NCBI GenBank assembly: GCA_903845125.1
Contig: CAIMWS010000357.1
Coordinates: forward strand, 1-32,416
Reading direction: 5' to 3'
DNA length: 32,416 nt
Source of the DNA: an uncultured Verrucomicrobiota bacterium
Lineage (GTDB): Bacteria; Verrucomicrobiota; Verrucomicrobiia; Limisphaerales; UBA1319
Shown: positions 31,532 through 32,416 of the stretch, in pieces
Layout of the letters: every line of letters begins with the position of its first letter
How positions within the stretch are numbered: the first letter of the stretch is position 1
The notes under the pieces: model-generated
Databases searched by the model: none
What the model was told of the DNA's origin: nothing
The model's input: only the letters and a program-made list of their open reading frames with translations
Translations under genes and position numbers: made by a program

Positions 31532-32416
31532 ATGCCAAAACGGACGGATATCCATTCAGTTCTGATCATCGGCGCCGGACCCATCATCATCGGGCAGGCG
31601 TGTGAATTCGACTATTCAGGCACCCAGGCTTGCAAGGCCCTTAAGGAAGAAGGCTACCGGGTCATCCTGGTGAATTCGAACCCGGCGACGATCATGACCG
31701 ATCCCGAATTCGCGGATCGCACCTATATCGAGCCGATCACGCCCGAATGCGTGGAGAAAATCATCGCCCGGGAATTGGAGGAGCTGCGGCGCCTGGGGGC
31801 GCCCGGCAAGCTCGTGCTCCTGCCCACGCTGGGCGGCCAGACGGCGTTGAACACCGCCATGGCCCTCTACCGCCAGGGCGTCCTGGAAAAATACCAGATT
31901 GAAATGATCGGCGCCAACGCCCGGGCCATCGAGCGCGGCGAGGACCGCCAGATCTTCAAGGAGCTGATGCAGAAAATCGGCCTGGACGTCCCGGTCAGTG
32001 GCACCGCCCACAACGCCGCGGAGGCCAAGGCCGTGGCCGACAAGATCGGCCGCTTTCCCCTCATCATCCGCCCGGCCTACACCCTGGGTGGCACCGGCGG
32101 CGGCATCGCCTACAACCGGGAGGAATACGAGGAATTGGCCAAGCGGGGGCTCGATCTTTCGCCGGTGTCGGAGATCCTCGTGGAGGAATCGCTCATCGGG
32201 TGGAAGGAATTCGAGATCGAGGTCATGCGCGACCGCGCCGACAATTGCGTGGTGATCTGTTCCATAGAAAACTTCGACCCCATGGGGGTGCACACGGGGG
32301 ATTCCATCACGGTGGCCCCCATCCAGACCCTGACGGACAAGGAATTCCAGATCATGCGCGACGCCTCCTTCGCGGTCATCCGCGAGATCGGCGTGGAGAC
32401 CGGCGGCTCGAACATC
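31532..32416 (+). CDS. carB: Carbamoyl-phosphate synthase large subunit, N-terminal part (3' truncated by window edge)
   Basis: The first 295 residues of CarB, which makes carbamoyl phosphate from bicarbonate, ammonia (from glutamine via CarA) and two ATP for pyrimidine and arginine synthesis. The start region is canonical: [21 protein letters not shown] and [21 protein letters not shown]. The ATP-grasp signatures follow ([47 protein letters not shown]). The coding frame is still open at the window end. The ATG at 31532 gives the normal N-terminus. carA is not adjacent upstream, since a divergent nitroreductase lies there. This is a core gene and probably marks the right border of the accessory region. 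Confidence 0.96.
   Translation, partial: MPKRTDIHSVLIIGAGPIIIGQACEFDYSGTQACKALKEEGYRVILVNSNPATIMTDPEFADRTYIEPITPECVEKIIARELEELRRLGAPGKLVLLPTLGGQTALNTAMALYRQGVLEKYQIEMIGANARAIERGEDRQIFKELMQKIGLDVPVSGTAHNAAEAKAVADKIGRFPLIIRPAYTLGGTGGGIAYNREEYEELAKRGLDLSPVSEILVEESLIGWKEFEIEVMRDRADNCVVICSIENFDPMGVHTGDSITVAPIQTLTDKEFQIMRDASFAVIREIGVETGGSNI

Noticed and set aside
1..32416. CRISPR arrays, tRNA/rRNA genes, complete insertion sequences, phage or integrase genes
   Set aside because: No regularly spaced repeats, no cloverleaf-like segments and no transposase or integrase motifs were noticed on either strand.

Overview
The window is high-GC DNA with dense, mostly tightly packed genes. Several traits suggest a bacterium of the Planctomycetes-Verrucomicrobia group, most likely Verrucomicrobiota. 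These are Tat-exported Gfo/Idh/MocA oxidoreductases, a secreted epimerase-like TIM barrel, beta-helix proteins, a GH106 rhamnosidase, CBM9-like domains and no visible SusC/SusD pair. The phylum is an inference from gene content; there is no marker RNA in the window.

Region 1 (1-1206): the 3' end of a hybrid histidine kinase with a degenerate receiver domain.

Region 2 (about 1390-19640): a carbohydrate-utilisation locus. Two plus-strand genes encode a GH106-type alpha-L-rhamnosidase and a large secreted beta-helix protein. They converge with an eight-gene minus-strand series. In transcription order this holds a secreted sugar-isomerase-like TIM barrel, a Tat-exported Gfo/Idh/MocA oxidoreductase, mannonate dehydratase (uxuA), a Tat-exported unknown protein with a probable TIM barrel, a secreted alpha/beta-hydrolase, an alpha-glucuronidase-like glycosidase, a GH120-type beta-xylosidase and a CBM9-like protein. 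Xylosidase, glucuronidase-like, esterase-like, rhamnosidase and UxuA functions together suggest attack on an acylated (glucurono)xylan or a related rhamnose- and uronate-bearing glycan, with the uronic acid passing through the mannonate branch.

Region 3 (about 19870-30300): the most unusual part. A strong sigma70-like promoter, a possible 27-codon leader or precursor ORF and a strong Shine-Dalgarno sequence precede seven overlapping plus-strand genes: radical SAM, radical SAM, class III aminotransferase, radical SAM, left-handed beta-helix acyltransferase, Tes/MJ0619-like radical SAM, and a polytopic membrane protein broken by a one-base frameshift in a C-run. A convergent minus-strand set encodes an extended acyl carrier protein, an SDR ketoreductase and a second Tes/MJ0619-like radical SAM enzyme. 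Five radical SAM enzymes, a carrier protein, a ketoreductase, an aminotransferase and an acyltransferase look like one biosynthetic system. An unusual (possibly C-C cross-linked or amino-modified) lipid or acyl natural product is my leading guess. I know of no described pathway with this exact gene set.

Region 4 (about 30300-32416): a low-information stretch, a nitroreductase, and the 5' end of carB running off the window.

Several transcription units have a -10-like box only 6-13 nt from the proposed start codon, which suggests leaderless or very short-leader mRNAs.
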